Part shown: in pieces, positions 1 through 9,141 of the stretch
Layout of the letters: each line of letters begins with the position of its first letter
Numbering within the stretch: the stretch's first letter is position 1
From: Rothia dentocariosa ATCC 17931
Lineage (GTDB): Bacteria; Actinomycetota; Actinomycetes; Actinomycetales; Micrococcaceae
NCBI RefSeq assembly: GCF_000164695.2
Contig: NC_014643.1
Location: 992,001 to 1,056,000 of the forward strand
Length of the DNA stretch: 64,000 bases
Reading direction: 5' to 3'
The notes under the pieces: model-generated
Told to the model about the DNA's origin: nothing
Databases searched by the model: none
What the model saw: only the letters and a program-made list of their open reading frames with translations
Position numbers and translations under genes: made by a program

Positions 1-129
1 GAGGGCTATGAACTGTGGTCCGCATCGGCGCAAGAAGATAGTACAGAGCCCGTTGCATCTACCGATAAGGAGACGGTGAAGGATAATGGTCTCGAAGAAG
101 CCACTGAATCCGGGAGTACAGACTCATAG
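1..129 (+). CDS. 3' end of an unidentified gene (partial)
   Basis: Forty-two codons and a stop run open from the first base in frame 1. The visible tail is acidic and rich in Glu, Ser, Thr and Asp, with no hydrophobic segment, so it looks like a disordered C terminus. The rest lies left of the window, so no family can be named. It converges with the zinc-ribbon gene on the opposite strand, with 19 bases between the two stops. Confidence 0.55.
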   Translation, partial: EGYELWSASAQEDSTEPVASTDKETVKDNGLEEATESGSTDS

Positions 130-148
130 CCAGAGGTGAAGGTAGGCT

Positions 149-469
149 TCACAGCGCCTCGATCACAATGCCGCCAAAACGGGCATTCTTTGCCTCGCAG
201 GTTATTCCATCAACGTAGCAGGTTGAACTGGAGTAGGTTTCTTGCAGCCCGGTATTGGCGTAATATCCGTAAAATCCGCCAAGCAGCGTTACACCCGAGC
301 TATTGGGAGTCGGCAGCACCTGTATATCGTAGAAAACGACCGGGCGGCCAGACCGGTCAGTCACCCGTGCAGAACATTCGGGACAGAGCGAGCGAGGATA
401 ACGTTCTAAAGTCTTCACGGGCTTGGAACAAACGGGGCATGCAATTTCCATGAATGGTGGCTTGACCAT
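149..469 (-). CDS. small zinc-ribbon protein
   Basis: This is a 106-residue protein with two CxxC pairs (Cys11/Cys14 and Cys29/Cys32), which is a typical zinc ribbon. The rest of the chain is rich in Gly, Tyr and Phe and ends in a beta-rich stretch. No signal peptide or membrane segment is visible, so it is probably cytosolic. I do not recognise a named function; zinc ribbons of this kind bind nucleic acid or protein. The ATG at 469 is preceded by AAGGA about ten bases upstream. An internal ATG six codons later, just before the first Cys pair, is an alternative start. It stands alone and converges with the gene tail at the window start. Confidence 0.7.
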   Translation of the reverse strand: MVKPPFMEIACPVCSKPVKTLERYPRSLCPECSARVTDRSGRPVVFYDIQVLPTPNSSGVTLLGGFYGYYANTGLQETYSSSTCYVDGITCEAKNARFGGIVIEAL

Positions 470-658
470 GGAGGATATCCTTCGGGTGGTTAGATGACAA
501 TGTAGACACGTTGGATAGGGATAGTCCCATTGCTTTTATCTTAGAGGTGTGCATCCAAGGTGAAAATGGTGTACGTCAAATAGAACATGGGCAGGGCGCA
601 AAGGTCTGAAAACCCCGTAAACCTAGCTAAGTTATTTCAACGTACGTAAGATGTTCTT
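470..658. promoter_or_regulatory. divergent promoter region between zinc-ribbon gene and LysR-type gene
   Basis: This 189-base spacer separates two divergent genes, so it must hold both promoters. LysR-type regulators commonly bind in such spacers. No clear T-N11-A dyad could be singled out by eye. Confidence 0.35.
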
Positions 659-1576
659 ATGACACGTTTTACGACCGACCACCTCAAAACATTCGTCACG
701 GTCATCGAATACGGCACCTTCGATGCTGCTGCCGACGTTCTTGGGGTTAGCCCCTCCGCAATATCACAGCGTGTAAAAACAATGGAACAGCTGGCCGGTA
801 AAGTCCTGCTGCAGCGCACCAACCCGGTGACTCCAACGGCTTCTGGACAGAGCGTGTTACGCATTGCACGGCAAAGTGAATTCCTACAGCTTGAACTGGA
901 ACGAGAACTCATGGGCGAGGGCGGATTCCAGACAGTCTCTATAGCCCTGAACGCCGATTCTTTAGCAACGTGGTTTTTGGAGGCCATACGCACGCTCGCT
1001 CAGGAGGACGAAATTTTCTGCGACCTGCGGCGTGAAGGCGAATTTCATTCCTCAGCCCTTCTGCGTACCGGGGAAGTTATGGCCGCCATAACCTCACAGC
1101 CCGGGAAAATCCCCGGATGCTCGGTAGATTACCTGGGCGTGGCGCGTTACTGGTGTGTGGCATCGCCAGCGTATGTGGATCGTTACCTTCCGGGGTTCCC
1201 TGCGAAGACTACCCGTGAAGACCTGAACCGGGCACCCGTGGTGGAATATGATCGTAAAGACTTTGTGCAGGATGTTGCACGCGCTCTGATCGAGGAAGAC
1301 CTAAAACTGCCCAGAGCCGAATTCGAGCAGAGCCCAACGCTCTATATTCCTTCGTCACCGGACTATGCGCAGGCGGTCTATGAGGGTATTGCGTGGGGTC
1401 TGCTGCCGGAGGCGCAGTGTAGCGAATATTTCGCCGCCCAAACACTTGTGAAACTCGCTCAGAAGCCCGTGGAGTTCCCACTGTACTGGCAGCACTGGAA
1501 TATCAACTCGCCCGTTCTGGAAAAAGTTAGCCGTCGGGTTGCTGATGCGGCCCATCAGGGGCTTTTGGATTCATGA
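659..1576 (+). CDS. LysR-family regulator, LysG/ArgP type
   Basis: This 305-residue protein has an N-terminal winged helix-turn-helix (about residues 3-62, with the LysR-typical pattern FDAAADVLGVSPSAISQRVK) and a C-terminal effector-binding domain. The helix resembles the ArgP/LysG branch, which senses basic amino acids such as Lys and Arg and usually controls the exporter LysE. Here the stop overlaps the start of a BASS-like transporter (ATGA at 1573), so the two are co-transcribed and translationally coupled, unlike the usual divergent lysG-lysE pair. The ATG at 659 is chosen because the HTH starts within a few residues of it. The family call is firm; the effector is inference. Confidence 0.88.
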   Translation: MTRFTTDHLKTFVTVIEYGTFDAAADVLGVSPSAISQRVKTMEQLAGKVLLQRTNPVTPTASGQSVLRIARQSEFLQLELERELMGEGGFQTVSIALNADSLATWFLEAIRTLAQEDEIFCDLRREGEFHSSALLRTGEVMAAITSQPGKIPGCSVDYLGVARYWCVASPAYVDRYLPGFPAKTTREDLNRAPVVEYDRKDFVQDVARALIEEDLKLPRAEFEQSPTLYIPSSPDYAQAVYEGIAWGLLPEAQCSEYFAAQTLVKLAQKPVEFPLYWQHWNINSPVLEKVSRRVADAAHQGLLDS

Positions 1577-2652
1577 CGGATAGCTGGGGTGAACGGCATC
1601 AAAGCGCCCTCTACCTCACCTCAATGGCGGTGGGCGTAGTACTCTCCCTGTTCTGCCCGCCTAAGGTGTCAGAGGTGAGCGATGCTCTGGTACCTTATGC
1701 CCTGGCGGTTCTGCTTTTTGCCAACTTTATGGGAGCTCCTTTCGGTCGGGGCCAGGAACGGGAACGAAACGGGGCACCCGCTGCCGCATCGCGCGGATTT
1801 ACCCTATGGCTGATAACGCTCAACTTTATTGTGGTACCCCTGCTGGTCATGATTTTGCTTCCCACATTCTTAGGGGATAGTTCCGTGATCGCCCTGGCGG
1901 TAGCCCTCGTGGTGCTGGCACCATGCATTGATTATGTGGTGGTTTTTACCCGTTACGCCGGTGGCGACAGCACATTGCTGCTGCGTAAAACACCGCTTCT
2001 ACTCGGTCTTCAGATTCTCATAATTCCCATTTGGACTAGTATATATATTTATATTGGAATATTTGCATATAAAGATCTTGGCAGTATCTTTCCACTCCCA
2101 GCCAGTGCATACGCAGCCCTGCTTGTGGTTATGATTCCAGCGCTCGCGGCGTACCTTGTACAACGTGCTCACTATACGCCGAAGATTGCGAAATACACGA
2201 AGACGATTTCAGATATCAGCGAGACATATATGGTGGGGATTATGTGCGTACTCCTAACGCTCATGTGCACTGCCTACGCACGCCGCATCGGCGAAGCACC
2301 CCAGCATCTTGTTCACTGGGTGCCGTTCTACTTCATCTTCGCACTCTGCGCGGGGATGCTCGGGTTCTTACTTCCGTATACGGCACGGTACGCGGTGAAA
2401 AACCGAAAACCGCTCACACTCAAAGAACGCAAAGCGATTATCTTCTCGGTCGTCACACGCAACGCTCTTGTTATGTTTCCAGTCATACTAGCGCTCTCGG
2501 AGCGGCTCAAAGAACAACGCGTGCCACAGGCCGACCTCATGCAGCCCGCAGTACTGACCCAGACAATGGTGGAGCTCATCGTCATGATCATACTCGTACG
2601 GATTCTGCAGCCCCTGCGCGAAGAACCAGTTGCAGAGCTTCAGAATGATTAA
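1573..2652 (+). CDS. BASS/arsenite-permease-like membrane transporter
   Basis: This 359-residue polytopic membrane protein has about ten hydrophobic segments from residue 10 to near the C terminus, with short charged loops. The pattern, including a mid-protein segment ALAVALVVLAPCIDYVVVF, fits the bile acid:sodium symporter superfamily, which includes ACR3-type arsenite permeases and uncharacterised organic-anion carriers. Its ATG overlaps the stop of the LysG/ArgP-like regulator by four bases, so the regulator probably controls it. No arsR or arsC is nearby, so arsenic export is only one possibility; export of an amino acid or organic acid sensed by the regulator is as likely. The membrane-transporter call is firm; the substrate is unknown. 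Confidence 0.78.
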   Translation: MTDSWGERHQSALYLTSMAVGVVLSLFCPPKVSEVSDALVPYALAVLLFANFMGAPFGRGQERERNGAPAAASRGFTLWLITLNFIVVPLLVMILLPTFLGDSSVIALAVALVVLAPCIDYVVVFTRYAGGDSTLLLRKTPLLLGLQILIIPIWTSIYIYIGIFAYKDLGSIFPLPASAYAALLVVMIPALAAYLVQRAHYTPKIAKYTKTISDISETYMVGIMCVLLTLMCTAYARRIGEAPQHLVHWVPFYFIFALCAGMLGFLLPYTARYAVKNRKPLTLKERKAIIFSVVTRNALVMFPVILALSERLKEQRVPQADLMQPAVLTQTMVELIVMIILVRILQPLREEPVAELQND

Positions 2653-2664
2653 AAACAAAGAAAA

Positions 2665-2704
2665 CGTGGCGGGCGTATCCCATACAGGACACGGCACCGC
2701 CACG
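2665..2704. terminator. weak bidirectional hairpin after the transporter gene
   Basis: Eight-base arms (CGTGGCGG at 2665-2672 and CCGCCACG at 2697-2704) enclose a 24-base loop between two convergent genes. There is an A-run upstream but no strong T-run on the plus strand, so it is a modest terminator candidate. Confidence 0.4.
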
Positions 2705-2727
2705 CTCATACGCGAGACGATCGTAAT

Positions 2728-2937
2728 CTAGCGGAAGAAAAGAGATGCCAACCAGAATAACGCCGCAGCGACGATAAACCCGATCAACGCCCAGCGGCGC
2801 AGCCTTGTCTCCACGCGGGCGGCACGAATATCCGCACGTTTTGAAATATCCTCGGTACTCCGCATGGGATCGGAGGTAGAGCCATGCGGGGCATCCTGAG
2901 ATTCTTGAGGCGAAGGAGACCCATCTGATTCGGACAT
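2728..2937 (-). CDS. small single-pass membrane protein, unknown function
   Basis: This 69-residue protein has a hydrophilic Ser/Pro/Glu-rich N-terminal half and one transmembrane helix at residues 49-67, ending with Arg close to the C terminus. The layout suggests a cytosolic tail and a C-terminal anchor. It starts nine bases after the crgA stop on the same strand, so it is probably co-transcribed with crgA. I do not recognise a family. Membership in the cell-division/growth neighbourhood is the only hint to function. Confidence 0.6.
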   Translation of the reverse strand: MSESDGSPSPQESQDAPHGSTSDPMRSTEDISKRADIRAARVETRLRRWALIGFIVAAALFWLASLFFR

Positions 2938-2946
2938 AGCCCTAAC

Positions 2947-3288
2947 CTAACGCCACCGAGTCATCATGACCATACCCACCATCATGGCACCCACGCCAAT
3001 AGTCACATTCCACATGCCAATACCGGGCACAGGAAGTCGACCCTCAAAAATGTAATACGCAATAATCCAGAGAATACCCAGCGCAACGAGCGAAAACATC
3101 ACTACTCGATACCACAGGGGAGTACCCTCTCTCTGTGTTCCGCTCGTTTCCATCTCGCGAGCGACCTCCAACAGACGGAGCTCGCTCGCATCTTCTTCAA
3201 CGGCCTTAGCCGATTTCTTGTCTTGTGACTTCTTTGACTTAGTATTGGCAGTCTTTTTCGACTTTTTCGCAGTCGACTTAGGGGACAT
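2947..3288 (-). CDS. crgA: cell division protein CrgA
   Basis: CrgA is a small actinobacterial membrane protein that helps assemble the septal divisome and interacts with FtsZ, FtsI and penicillin-binding proteins. This 113-residue form has a Lys/Ser/Thr-rich cytosolic N terminus (residues 1-35), two transmembrane helices (about 60-80 and 90-108), and the family ending MMTRWR. The ATG at 3288 is chosen because GGAGGA lies six bases upstream and because the reading frame further upstream (to 3369) does not look like CrgA. It sits divergent from the sortase E gene, as in many actinobacteria close to the replication origin. Confidence 0.9.
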   Translation of the reverse strand: MSPKSTAKKSKKTANTKSKKSQDKKSAKAVEEDASELRLLEVAREMETSGTQREGTPLWYRVVMFSLVALGILWIIAYYIFEGRLPVPGIGMWNVTIGVGAMMVGMVMMTRWR

Positions 3289-3445
3289 ATTTTCCTCCGC
3301 CTCAGATGTATGGGTAACCTTATGTAGTACGTTAAAAACTATCTTTGCAGACTCGCGGGATGATTTCACCTTTCACCGGCGTTGTCATTAAAGAAAGTGT
3401 AATGACTGGGACGGTAACATCCCGCTATGGAGGACACCCAAAACT

Positions 3446-4198
3446 ATGGCGCATGCATCCGCGAAAGCGCATCAGGCAGTTCAGCCTCATAAATCTATTC
3501 TGCGGTGGACCATCCAAATCACGGGTGAGCTTCTGATCACCGTTGGCCTTGTGCTGCTGCTCTTTGTCGTGTGGCAGCTCTGGTGGACCAATATAGACGC
3601 AAACCGTTCACAGTCCCAAGCCGTCGATTCCCTGACGCACGAGTTCAGCTCCGCCGCGCCAGTCGAACAGTGGGATCCCCAAAATCCACCGGAGCCTGAA
3701 GCCGAACCCGAACACGGAAAAGGATTCGGGGTTGTCTACATTCCCCGGTTTGGTGCAGACTACCAGCGCCCCACCGCACAGGGTACCAGCGCAGACGTGA
3801 TCGATACCCTCGGTTTGGGACACTACGACGGAACCGCCATGCCGGGTGGTGTGGGCAACTTCGCGCTCGCAGGGCACCGGCAGACACGCGGTGCAGTGCT
3901 CGACTATATCGATAAGCTGCAGGTGGGCGATCACATTTATGTGCGCACCAAAGACGGCTACTACACCTACACCGTGTATGAGCATGTGATTGTGCAGCCT
4001 GACAATATTGAGGTGATCGAGCCGGTTCCGAGCAAGCCCGGACAAGAGCCCACGGAGCGCATTATGACGCTCACGACCTGTCACCCGCGTTACGGTGACA
4101 CAGAACGTTATATTGTGCACGCCCGTTTTGAATCCTGGCAGCCTAACTCTGCTGGCGCGCCTGCGGAAATTGCCCAAGCAGCCCAGAACCCCGCCTAA
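3446..4198 (+). CDS. class E sortase
   Basis: Class E sortases are membrane-bound transpeptidases that attach surface proteins to actinobacterial peptidoglycan, usually via LAXTG-like signals. The 250-residue protein has an N-terminal transmembrane helix (about residues 25-46), a Pro/Glu-rich linker and a catalytic domain. The catalytic triad is visible as His144 (AGHRQ), Cys212 (TLTTCHPR) and Arg221 (TERYI). AGGA precedes the ATG at 3446 at a suitable distance. It heads a plus-strand cluster with a 53-residue membrane protein and pabA, and is divergent from crgA. No obvious sorting-signal substrate was seen in this window. Confidence 0.9.
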   Translation: MAHASAKAHQAVQPHKSILRWTIQITGELLITVGLVLLLFVVWQLWWTNIDANRSQSQAVDSLTHEFSSAAPVEQWDPQNPPEPEAEPEHGKGFGVVYIPRFGADYQRPTAQGTSADVIDTLGLGHYDGTAMPGGVGNFALAGHRQTRGAVLDYIDKLQVGDHIYVRTKDGYYTYTVYEHVIVQPDNIEVIEPVPSKPGQEPTERIMTLTTCHPRYGDTERYIVHARFESWQPNSAGAPAEIAQAAQNPA

Positions 4199-4214
4199 CC
4201 CGAGAGGATATAAC

Positions 4215-4376
4215 ATGTACGGTTGGATTTTTCGCCATCTTCCCGGACCTCTATGGGTTCGCATCATCATTGCTATTCTGCTTATCGCCGTGATCGTATA
4301 CGCCCTCATGGAATTCGTGTTTCCGAATTTTGCCGAGTACGGTCCGTTCAACTTTGACGTTACCATCAACCATTAG
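4215..4376 (+). CDS. 53-residue membrane protein between sortase and pabA
   Basis: This short ORF (start ATG 4215, preceded by GAGAGGA) encodes one strongly hydrophobic helix at about residues 14-34 followed by a polar tail. A small membrane protein at this position between the sortase gene and pabA is often conserved in actinobacteria, and the tight spacing (16 bases after srtE, 23 before pabA) supports co-transcription. Its function is unknown. Confidence 0.7.
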   Translation: MYGWIFRHLPGPLWVRIIIAILLIAVIVYALMEFVFPNFAEYGPFNFDVTINH

Positions 4377-4399
4377 CGGCGCTTGCCAAAGGAGAAGCC

Positions 4400-5032
4400 A
4401 TGACCCGCATCCTGGTTATCGATAATTACGATAGTTTCGTGTTCACCCTCGTCGGATATCTGCAGCAGCTCGGAGCCGAAACAACCGTAATCCGCAATGA
4501 CGAGTACGACCTTGATACCGTTCTCACAATGGCTGCCGAGTACGACGGCCTGCTGATCTCTCCGGGGCCGGGTGCGCCTGCAGAAGCCGGGGTCATTATC
4601 GATACCATTCGCTGGGCTGCGCAGACCCATAAACCCCTGCTTGGCGTGTGTCTGGGGCATCAAGCTATCGCGGAGGCGTTTGGCGGCACCGTCACGCACG
4701 CCCCCGAGCTGATGCACGGCAAGACTTCAACCCTGGTTCACGAGAACGACTCGGTATTCAAAGGCGTACCGAGCCCCTTCACTGCGACTCGTTACCATTC
4801 GCTGGCGGTCGTCCCAGAGACTATGCCTGAGGTCCTAGAAACTACTTCGACGACTGAGAGCAGCATTATTATGGGGCTGCGGCACCGGGATGCGCCCATG
4901 CACGGCGTGCAGTTCCACCCGGAATCCGTGCTTACCGAGAGCGGTTATCTGATGCTGGGTAATTGGCTGGAAGAAACGGGGCTTGAGGGGGCCGCTGAGC
5001 GTGCTAAATCGTTGTCCCCACTAATTGCCTAG
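4400..5032 (+). CDS. pabA: glutamine amidotransferase subunit of aminodeoxychorismate/anthranilate synthase
   Basis: This enzyme hydrolyses glutamine and passes ammonia to PabB or TrpE to make aminodeoxychorismate (folate) or anthranilate (tryptophan). The 210-residue protein is a class I glutaminase: IDNYDSF at residues 8-14, oxyanion-loop PGPG at 55-58, nucleophile Cys84 in GVCLGHQ, and the His/Glu pair in VQFHPES near residue 172. It lies next to sortase E and crgA, away from any trp or pab partner, as is usual for this actinobacterial locus. PabA rather than TrpG is inferred from that location; the family call is secure. Confidence 0.9.
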   Translation: MTRILVIDNYDSFVFTLVGYLQQLGAETTVIRNDEYDLDTVLTMAAEYDGLLISPGPGAPAEAGVIIDTIRWAAQTHKPLLGVCLGHQAIAEAFGGTVTHAPELMHGKTSTLVHENDSVFKGVPSPFTATRYHSLAVVPETMPEVLETTSTTESSIIMGLRHRDAPMHGVQFHPESVLTESGYLMLGNWLEETGLEGAAERAKSLSPLIA

Positions 5033-5045
5033 TGGCAGCGGTAAA

Positions 5046-5090
5046 GGCGCCTGACAGACCCAAGTAGGTCTGTCAGGCGCCTTCTCTATG
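5046..5090 (+). terminator. intrinsic terminator after pabA
   Basis: A perfect 15-bp stem (5046-5060 with 5067-5081) closes a six-base loop and is followed by TTCTCT. It lies 14 bases after the pabA stop. Confidence 0.85.
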
Positions 5091-5113
5091 TGTGGTACAG
5101 CCGAAGAAACATA

Positions 5114-5156
5114 TGTGGGGCGTGCTTTAGATTTTGAATCTAAAGCACGCCCCACA
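5114..5156 (-). terminator. strong hairpin terminating the pknB operon
   Basis: A perfect 20-bp stem (5114-5133 with 5137-5156) closes a three-base loop. It lies about 35 bases past the pknB stop on the minus strand and is followed on that strand by TTTCTT. It sits back to back with the pabA terminator between convergent operons. Confidence 0.8.
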
Positions 5157-5190
5157 ACATATGACCAGGATTTACCTGAGCAAACCAGCC

Positions 5191-7368
5191 TTACCTTTCT
5201 TCTTTCTCCTCATTTTCCTTGCCGTTTTGTACGGCCTTGGATGAAGGAGCAGCGGCACTTGGCGTTGCAGAAGGTACAGGAGCGTTGCCCTGCTGGCCCT
5301 GTTGGCCTTGCTGCTGTTGATTCTGCTGCTGATTACCTTGCTGGCCCTGTTGGCCTTGCTGCTGTTGATTCTGCTGCTGATTGCCCTGCTGACGCTGGGT
5401 GTTGTTGTTATTATTCGTCGACGGGGTAGTCGCACGCGGTGAGGCAGATGCGGTCGCCGCCGGGGCAGCTGCCACACGAATAGTAACCGTGCTGTTCTGG
5501 GCCACCAGAGTACCCGCAGCGGAGCTCTGAGAAATCACCGTATTCGGTGCCGCAGAGCTTGTCTGAACGGTCTCAATATTGGTGTTGAGCAGAACATCGG
5601 ACGCGGTCAGAGCCTCAATAGCCTGATCCTTCGTCAGACCCACGAGCGAAGGAACCTTGACCTTACCGGAGGACAGCACCAGGTTCACGTTGCTGCCAGC
5701 CTCGATCGTGGTCTTACCGTCGGCATCAGTTTCAGCCTTCTCAGGCTCCAGAGAAACCACCATACCGGCGGGAACGGATGCGCTCTCAACGGTGCTGACG
5801 CGACCATCCTTAAGGCCGAGCTCCTTCAGAGCGTTGCGCACATAGGCTTCGCTCTGACCCTGCAGGTTATCGGGCAGGGTTACGCGCTCGGGACCATTCG
5901 AGTAGGTTAGCGATACGGTAGAACCCTTAGCCACCTTCGTACCCTCGCCGGGGCTGACGCTAATAACATCGCCCTTCTTCACGTTCTCGGAGTATGCCCC
6001 GCGGCTCTCCACGGCAAAGCCAGCATTGCGCAGCTGGCTCTCAGCGTTGTCCTTCGATTGGTTCATCACGGTAGGAATAGCGACCTGCGGAACTTCATTG
6101 AGCTTACCCTGGTAGTACAGGAACGAGCCGATACCCAGCAGAAGCGAAGCCGCAATAGCAAGACCAACGAGGAAACGAACCCAGGTTCGCTTACGGGGCT
6201 GCTCGGCGGGAAGGAACTCTTCCTCTTCAACAAATTCTTCTCCGCCGTACTCATCGTCGTCGAAGAAACCGTTGAGGTTCGCATCTTCTACAGGAGTCGA
6301 AACCTGCGGCATGGTCGTGGTGTAGGCATCGAAATCAACCTCACCCGTACCGGTGCCTGCAGCACCTGCCGCGGGAGCCTCAAGAGGCGCAAAAGCGGTG
6401 GTCATGGAGTCATCGGGAACTTGTTGCGGCATACCGCCGCCAACCTGCAGACCCGCTCCCTGACGGATCGCCTGCGAAAACTCATCGGCGGTCTGGTAGC
6501 GATCATCCGGGTTCTTGGCAAGGCCCCGAAGAATAACTTCATCAAGCTCAGGGGGTACGCTCAGCGGACTAAAAGTACTCGGTGCGGCGGGAGTCTCGGT
6601 AAGATGCTTTGCCGCCAAGTCGACGTTAGTTTCCGCATCGAAGGGGGAACGTCCAGCGACCATTTCATACAGCACGCATGCTGCCGAATAAAGGTCGCTT
6701 CTCGCATCAACTTCTTTACCACTGACCTGCTCGGGAGACATGTAGCGTGCGCTACCCATCACCACGTTGGCCTTTGTCAGAGCCTCGCCAGCCTCTTCAA
6801 TAGCTCGGGCGATGCCGAAGTCCATCACCTTAATCTGACCCGGCTGCCCCTTCGCGGCGTCTTCCTCGGTTCGGGGAAGCACCATAATATTCGCGGGCTT
6901 AATATCGCGGTGGATAATACCCATTGAATGACTGTATTTCAGAGCGCTCAAAAGCTGCTCTGCGTACCCCACCGCATCACGCACGGGAATGTACCCGCCC
7001 GACGAAAGGACACTGCGCAGCGTCCTGCCATCAACGTATTCCATAATGATGTATGGGATCTTAGCCTCGTCATCGTCAGCGGCATCATCAACACCGTATC
7101 CGCTGTTGGGATCTGACGGGGAATAAGCGCCCGTGTCGTATACCGCAACGATACCGGGGTTGTTCAGGGATGCGACAGCCTCCGCCTCACGCTTAAACCG
7201 TGAACGGAAGGTTTTGTCTTGGGCCTGCTCCGGGCGCAGGATCTTCATCGCGACCTTACGACCGAGACGAATATCCTCCGCCGCGTATACGGTAGCCATC
7301 GCACCGGTACCGATAACATCGAGTACCTTATAACGGCCATCTACCGTTTCAGGAACCAACAGGTCCAT
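5191..7368 (-). CDS. pknB: PASTA-domain Ser/Thr protein kinase PknB
   Basis: PknB phosphorylates cell-wall and division proteins in response to muropeptides or lipid II. The 725-residue protein has a cytosolic kinase domain (about 12-300) with Lys42, catalytic Asp155 (HRDIKPAN) and Asp183 (DFG). An acidic linker, one transmembrane helix (399-420), three extracellular PASTA domains (about 432-496, 497-570, 571-640) and a Gln/Asn-rich tail follow. The tail contains a 16-residue repeat encoded by a 48-bp tandem duplication. ATG 7368 follows AGGAGA. It is the last gene of the fhaA-to-pknB operon, 48 bases after pknA. Three PASTA domains is one fewer than mycobacterial PknB. Confidence 0.95.
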   Translation of the reverse strand: MDLLVPETVDGRYKVLDVIGTGAMATVYAAEDIRLGRKVAMKILRPEQAQDKTFRSRFKREAEAVASLNNPGIVAVYDTGAYSPSDPNSGYGVDDAADDDEAKIPYIIMEYVDGRTLRSVLSSGGYIPVRDAVGYAEQLLSALKYSHSMGIIHRDIKPANIMVLPRTEEDAAKGQPGQIKVMDFGIARAIEEAGEALTKANVVMGSARYMSPEQVSGKEVDARSDLYSAACVLYEMVAGRSPFDAETNVDLAAKHLTETPAAPSTFSPLSVPPELDEVILRGLAKNPDDRYQTADEFSQAIRQGAGLQVGGGMPQQVPDDSMTTAFAPLEAPAAGAAGTGTGEVDFDAYTTTMPQVSTPVEDANLNGFFDDDEYGGEEFVEEEEFLPAEQPRKRTWVRFLVGLAIAASLLLGIGSFLYYQGKLNEVPQVAIPTVMNQSKDNAESQLRNAGFAVESRGAYSENVKKGDVISVSPGEGTKVAKGSTVSLTYSNGPERVTLPDNLQGQSEAYVRNALKELGLKDGRVSTVESASVPAGMVVSLEPEKAETDADGKTTIEAGSNVNLVLSSGKVKVPSLVGLTKDQAIEALTASDVLLNTNIETVQTSSAAPNTVISQSSAAGTLVAQNSTVTIRVAAAPAATASASPRATTPSTNNNNNTQRQQGNQQQNQQQQGQQGQQGNQQQNQQQQGQQGQQGNAPVPSATPSAAAPSSKAVQNGKENEEKEER
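5288..5383 (-). repeat. 48-bp tandem duplication inside pknB
   Basis: Two near-identical 48-bp units (5288-5335 and 5336-5383) encode a repeated Gln/Asn/Gly-rich 16-residue block in the extracellular tail of PknB. A partial third unit follows. The in-frame length suggests copy-number variation by slippage. Confidence 0.85.
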
Positions 7369-7416
7369 ACGTTCTCCTGGGGTAAAAATAGTTTTTGATG
7401 TGAGTGGACTCAGACA

Positions 7417-9141
7417 CTAACGCCCAGTACGAGGACTAGAAGAAGTCGACGCGCCTGAAGGCGTAGCTGCGGATGGCGACGAGTCAGAATCCGTCCTCGT
7501 ACCTGAAGACTCATTAGCTACATACATCTCTACCTTACTAGGAACTGACACTTTAGTGCCAGAAGAAGGGCTGGTGCGCAGCACCGTACCGGGCTGTGCG
7601 GTGTCCGAATGCTCGAAGTGAAGGTTCACGTCAACACCAAGCGAGGTAATCGTCCGAGAAGCCTCTTCGTAGTTCTTCCCATCAACATTAGGTAGGGTCG
7701 CGCCCCTGGAACCGCTTGAATAACGCACGGTAATGGTGCTGCCTTCGTCTACCGAACCAGCCGGTGAAATCGACAGAACGGTGTTGGCTGGCTCTTCAGA
7801 CTCAACACTTTCAGTCCTGGGCGAAAGGCCCAGGTTCTTCAGGTCATTGACAACATCCTGAAGGGGACGACCCTCGTAGCTGCGTGCCTGCAGGTTAATT
7901 TTCTGCTTCTGAGTACTGCTCGCAGCCGAGGACTCCTCGCTCGGGGTGGCTACCGTGACGGTACCTTCCGCAGAGCTGGGTGTTGCCGAGCTGGTGGTAT
8001 TCGGAGTGGGGGTTGCACGGCTATTTGCCGCCCAGACAGCCCAGAGGATACCGAGAATAAGCACTAGTGCCGCAACGATAGCGGCGATCCATACCCAGCT
8101 GCGTTTCTTCGGCCCCTGTTGTGCCGTACGCGCGGCCGCAGCCTTCGACCCGGGCTCGGGGATCGGAGCCGTCGAAGGACCGGGTGTGAAGCGCGACCCA
8201 GATCCGAACTTCGGAGCGGCGGATGCCGAAATAGGCTCGGCGATCAAGGAGGTCTGGGCAGTATCCAGATTCTCCGGCAAGAACGCCTCAAGCGTGGGCA
8301 CGGCCTTAATCGCGGCAGGAATATCGCGACGGCGAATAGCATCAATAGCGGATGCCAGCGCGGTAGCATCCTTAGGACGCTCCGCAGGATCCTTAGCAAG
8401 CAGGCACATAATCAAGGCGCGGGCAGGTGCCGGGATGCTCTCCGGCAGCGGTGGTGGCGGATCGTTCACCTGGGCTAGAGCAATCGCGATCTGTGATTCA
8501 CCCGTGAACGGGCGGTGACCGACCAGGCATTCGTACCCGATAATACCCAGCGAGTACATATCGGAGGACGGGGTTGCAGGTTGACCGGTTGCCTGTTCGG
8601 GTGCCAAATACTGGGCTGTACCCATCACCTGACCGGTAGCGGTCAGCGGAACCTGGTTCGCAAGCCTAGCAATACCGAAGTCGGTAACCTTCACCCGATC
8701 ATCCGGGGTGATCATCAGGTTACCGGGTTTCACATCGCGGTGCACGAGGCCCTGAGCGTGCGCAGCAGCCAACGCGCGAGCCGTCTGCGCAATAAAGTTC
8801 AGGATGCGATCCGGCGGCAGCGTGCCGTCGCGCTCGATGATGCTCGACAGCGGCTCGCCTGGAACCAACTCCATCACCAGGTATGCAGAGTTATCCTCTT
8901 CACCGTAATCGAACATATTGGCAACACCGGGGTGGTTCAAGAGCGCGGTATGGCGTGCCTCCGCACGGAAACGCTCCAAGAACCCGGGGTCACCCGTATA
9001 CTCCTCTTTCAGGATTTTAACGGCGACGGTGCGTCCGAGAACCTTGTCGCGAGCTTTCCAGACCTCACCCATACCGCCGATAGCGATACGTTCGGTTAGG
9101 GTGTAGCGCCCGCCCAAGGTGATATCAGCCGAAGGCCTCAC
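7417..9141 (-). CDS. pknA: Ser/Thr protein kinase PknA with PASTA-like ectodomain
   Basis: This 574-residue second kinase of the growth operon has a kinase domain at about 10-275 with Lys42, Asp136 (HRDVKPGN) and Asp154 (DFG). A Pro/Ala-rich linker, a transmembrane helix (about 345-370) and an extracellular part with two PASTA-like repeats (about 408-540) and a Ser/Thr-rich tail follow. Mycobacterial PknA lacks PASTA domains, so the ectodomain is notable, although similar forms occur in Micrococcales. The start is GTG at 9141, overlapping the pbpA stop by four bases (GTGA), which implies translational coupling. PknA acts with PknB to control cell shape and division. Confidence 0.92.
   Translation of the reverse strand: MRPSADITLGGRYTLTERIAIGGMGEVWKARDKVLGRTVAVKILKEEYTGDPGFLERFRAEARHTALLNHPGVANMFDYGEEDNSAYLVMELVPGEPLSSIIERDGTLPPDRILNFIAQTARALAAAHAQGLVHRDVKPGNLMITPDDRVKVTDFGIARLANQVPLTATGQVMGTAQYLAPEQATGQPATPSSDMYSLGIIGYECLVGHRPFTGESQIAIALAQVNDPPPPLPESIPAPARALIMCLLAKDPAERPKDATALASAIDAIRRRDIPAAIKAVPTLEAFLPENLDTAQTSLIAEPISASAAPKFGSGSRFTPGPSTAPIPEPGSKAAAARTAQQGPKKRSWVWIAAIVAALVLILGILWAVWAANSRATPTPNTTSSATPSSAEGTVTVATPSEESSAASSTQKQKINLQARSYEGRPLQDVVNDLKNLGLSPRTESVESEEPANTVLSISPAGSVDEGSTITVRYSSGSRGATLPNVDGKNYEEASRTITSLGVDVNLHFEHSDTAQPGTVLRTSPSSGTKVSVPSKVEMYVANESSGTRTDSDSSPSAATPSGASTSSSPRTGR

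Noticed and set aside
5088..5429. 113-codon plus-strand ORF overlapping pknB
   Set aside because: It runs through two terminator hairpins and the antisense of the PknB Gln-rich repeat, and has no ribosome site.
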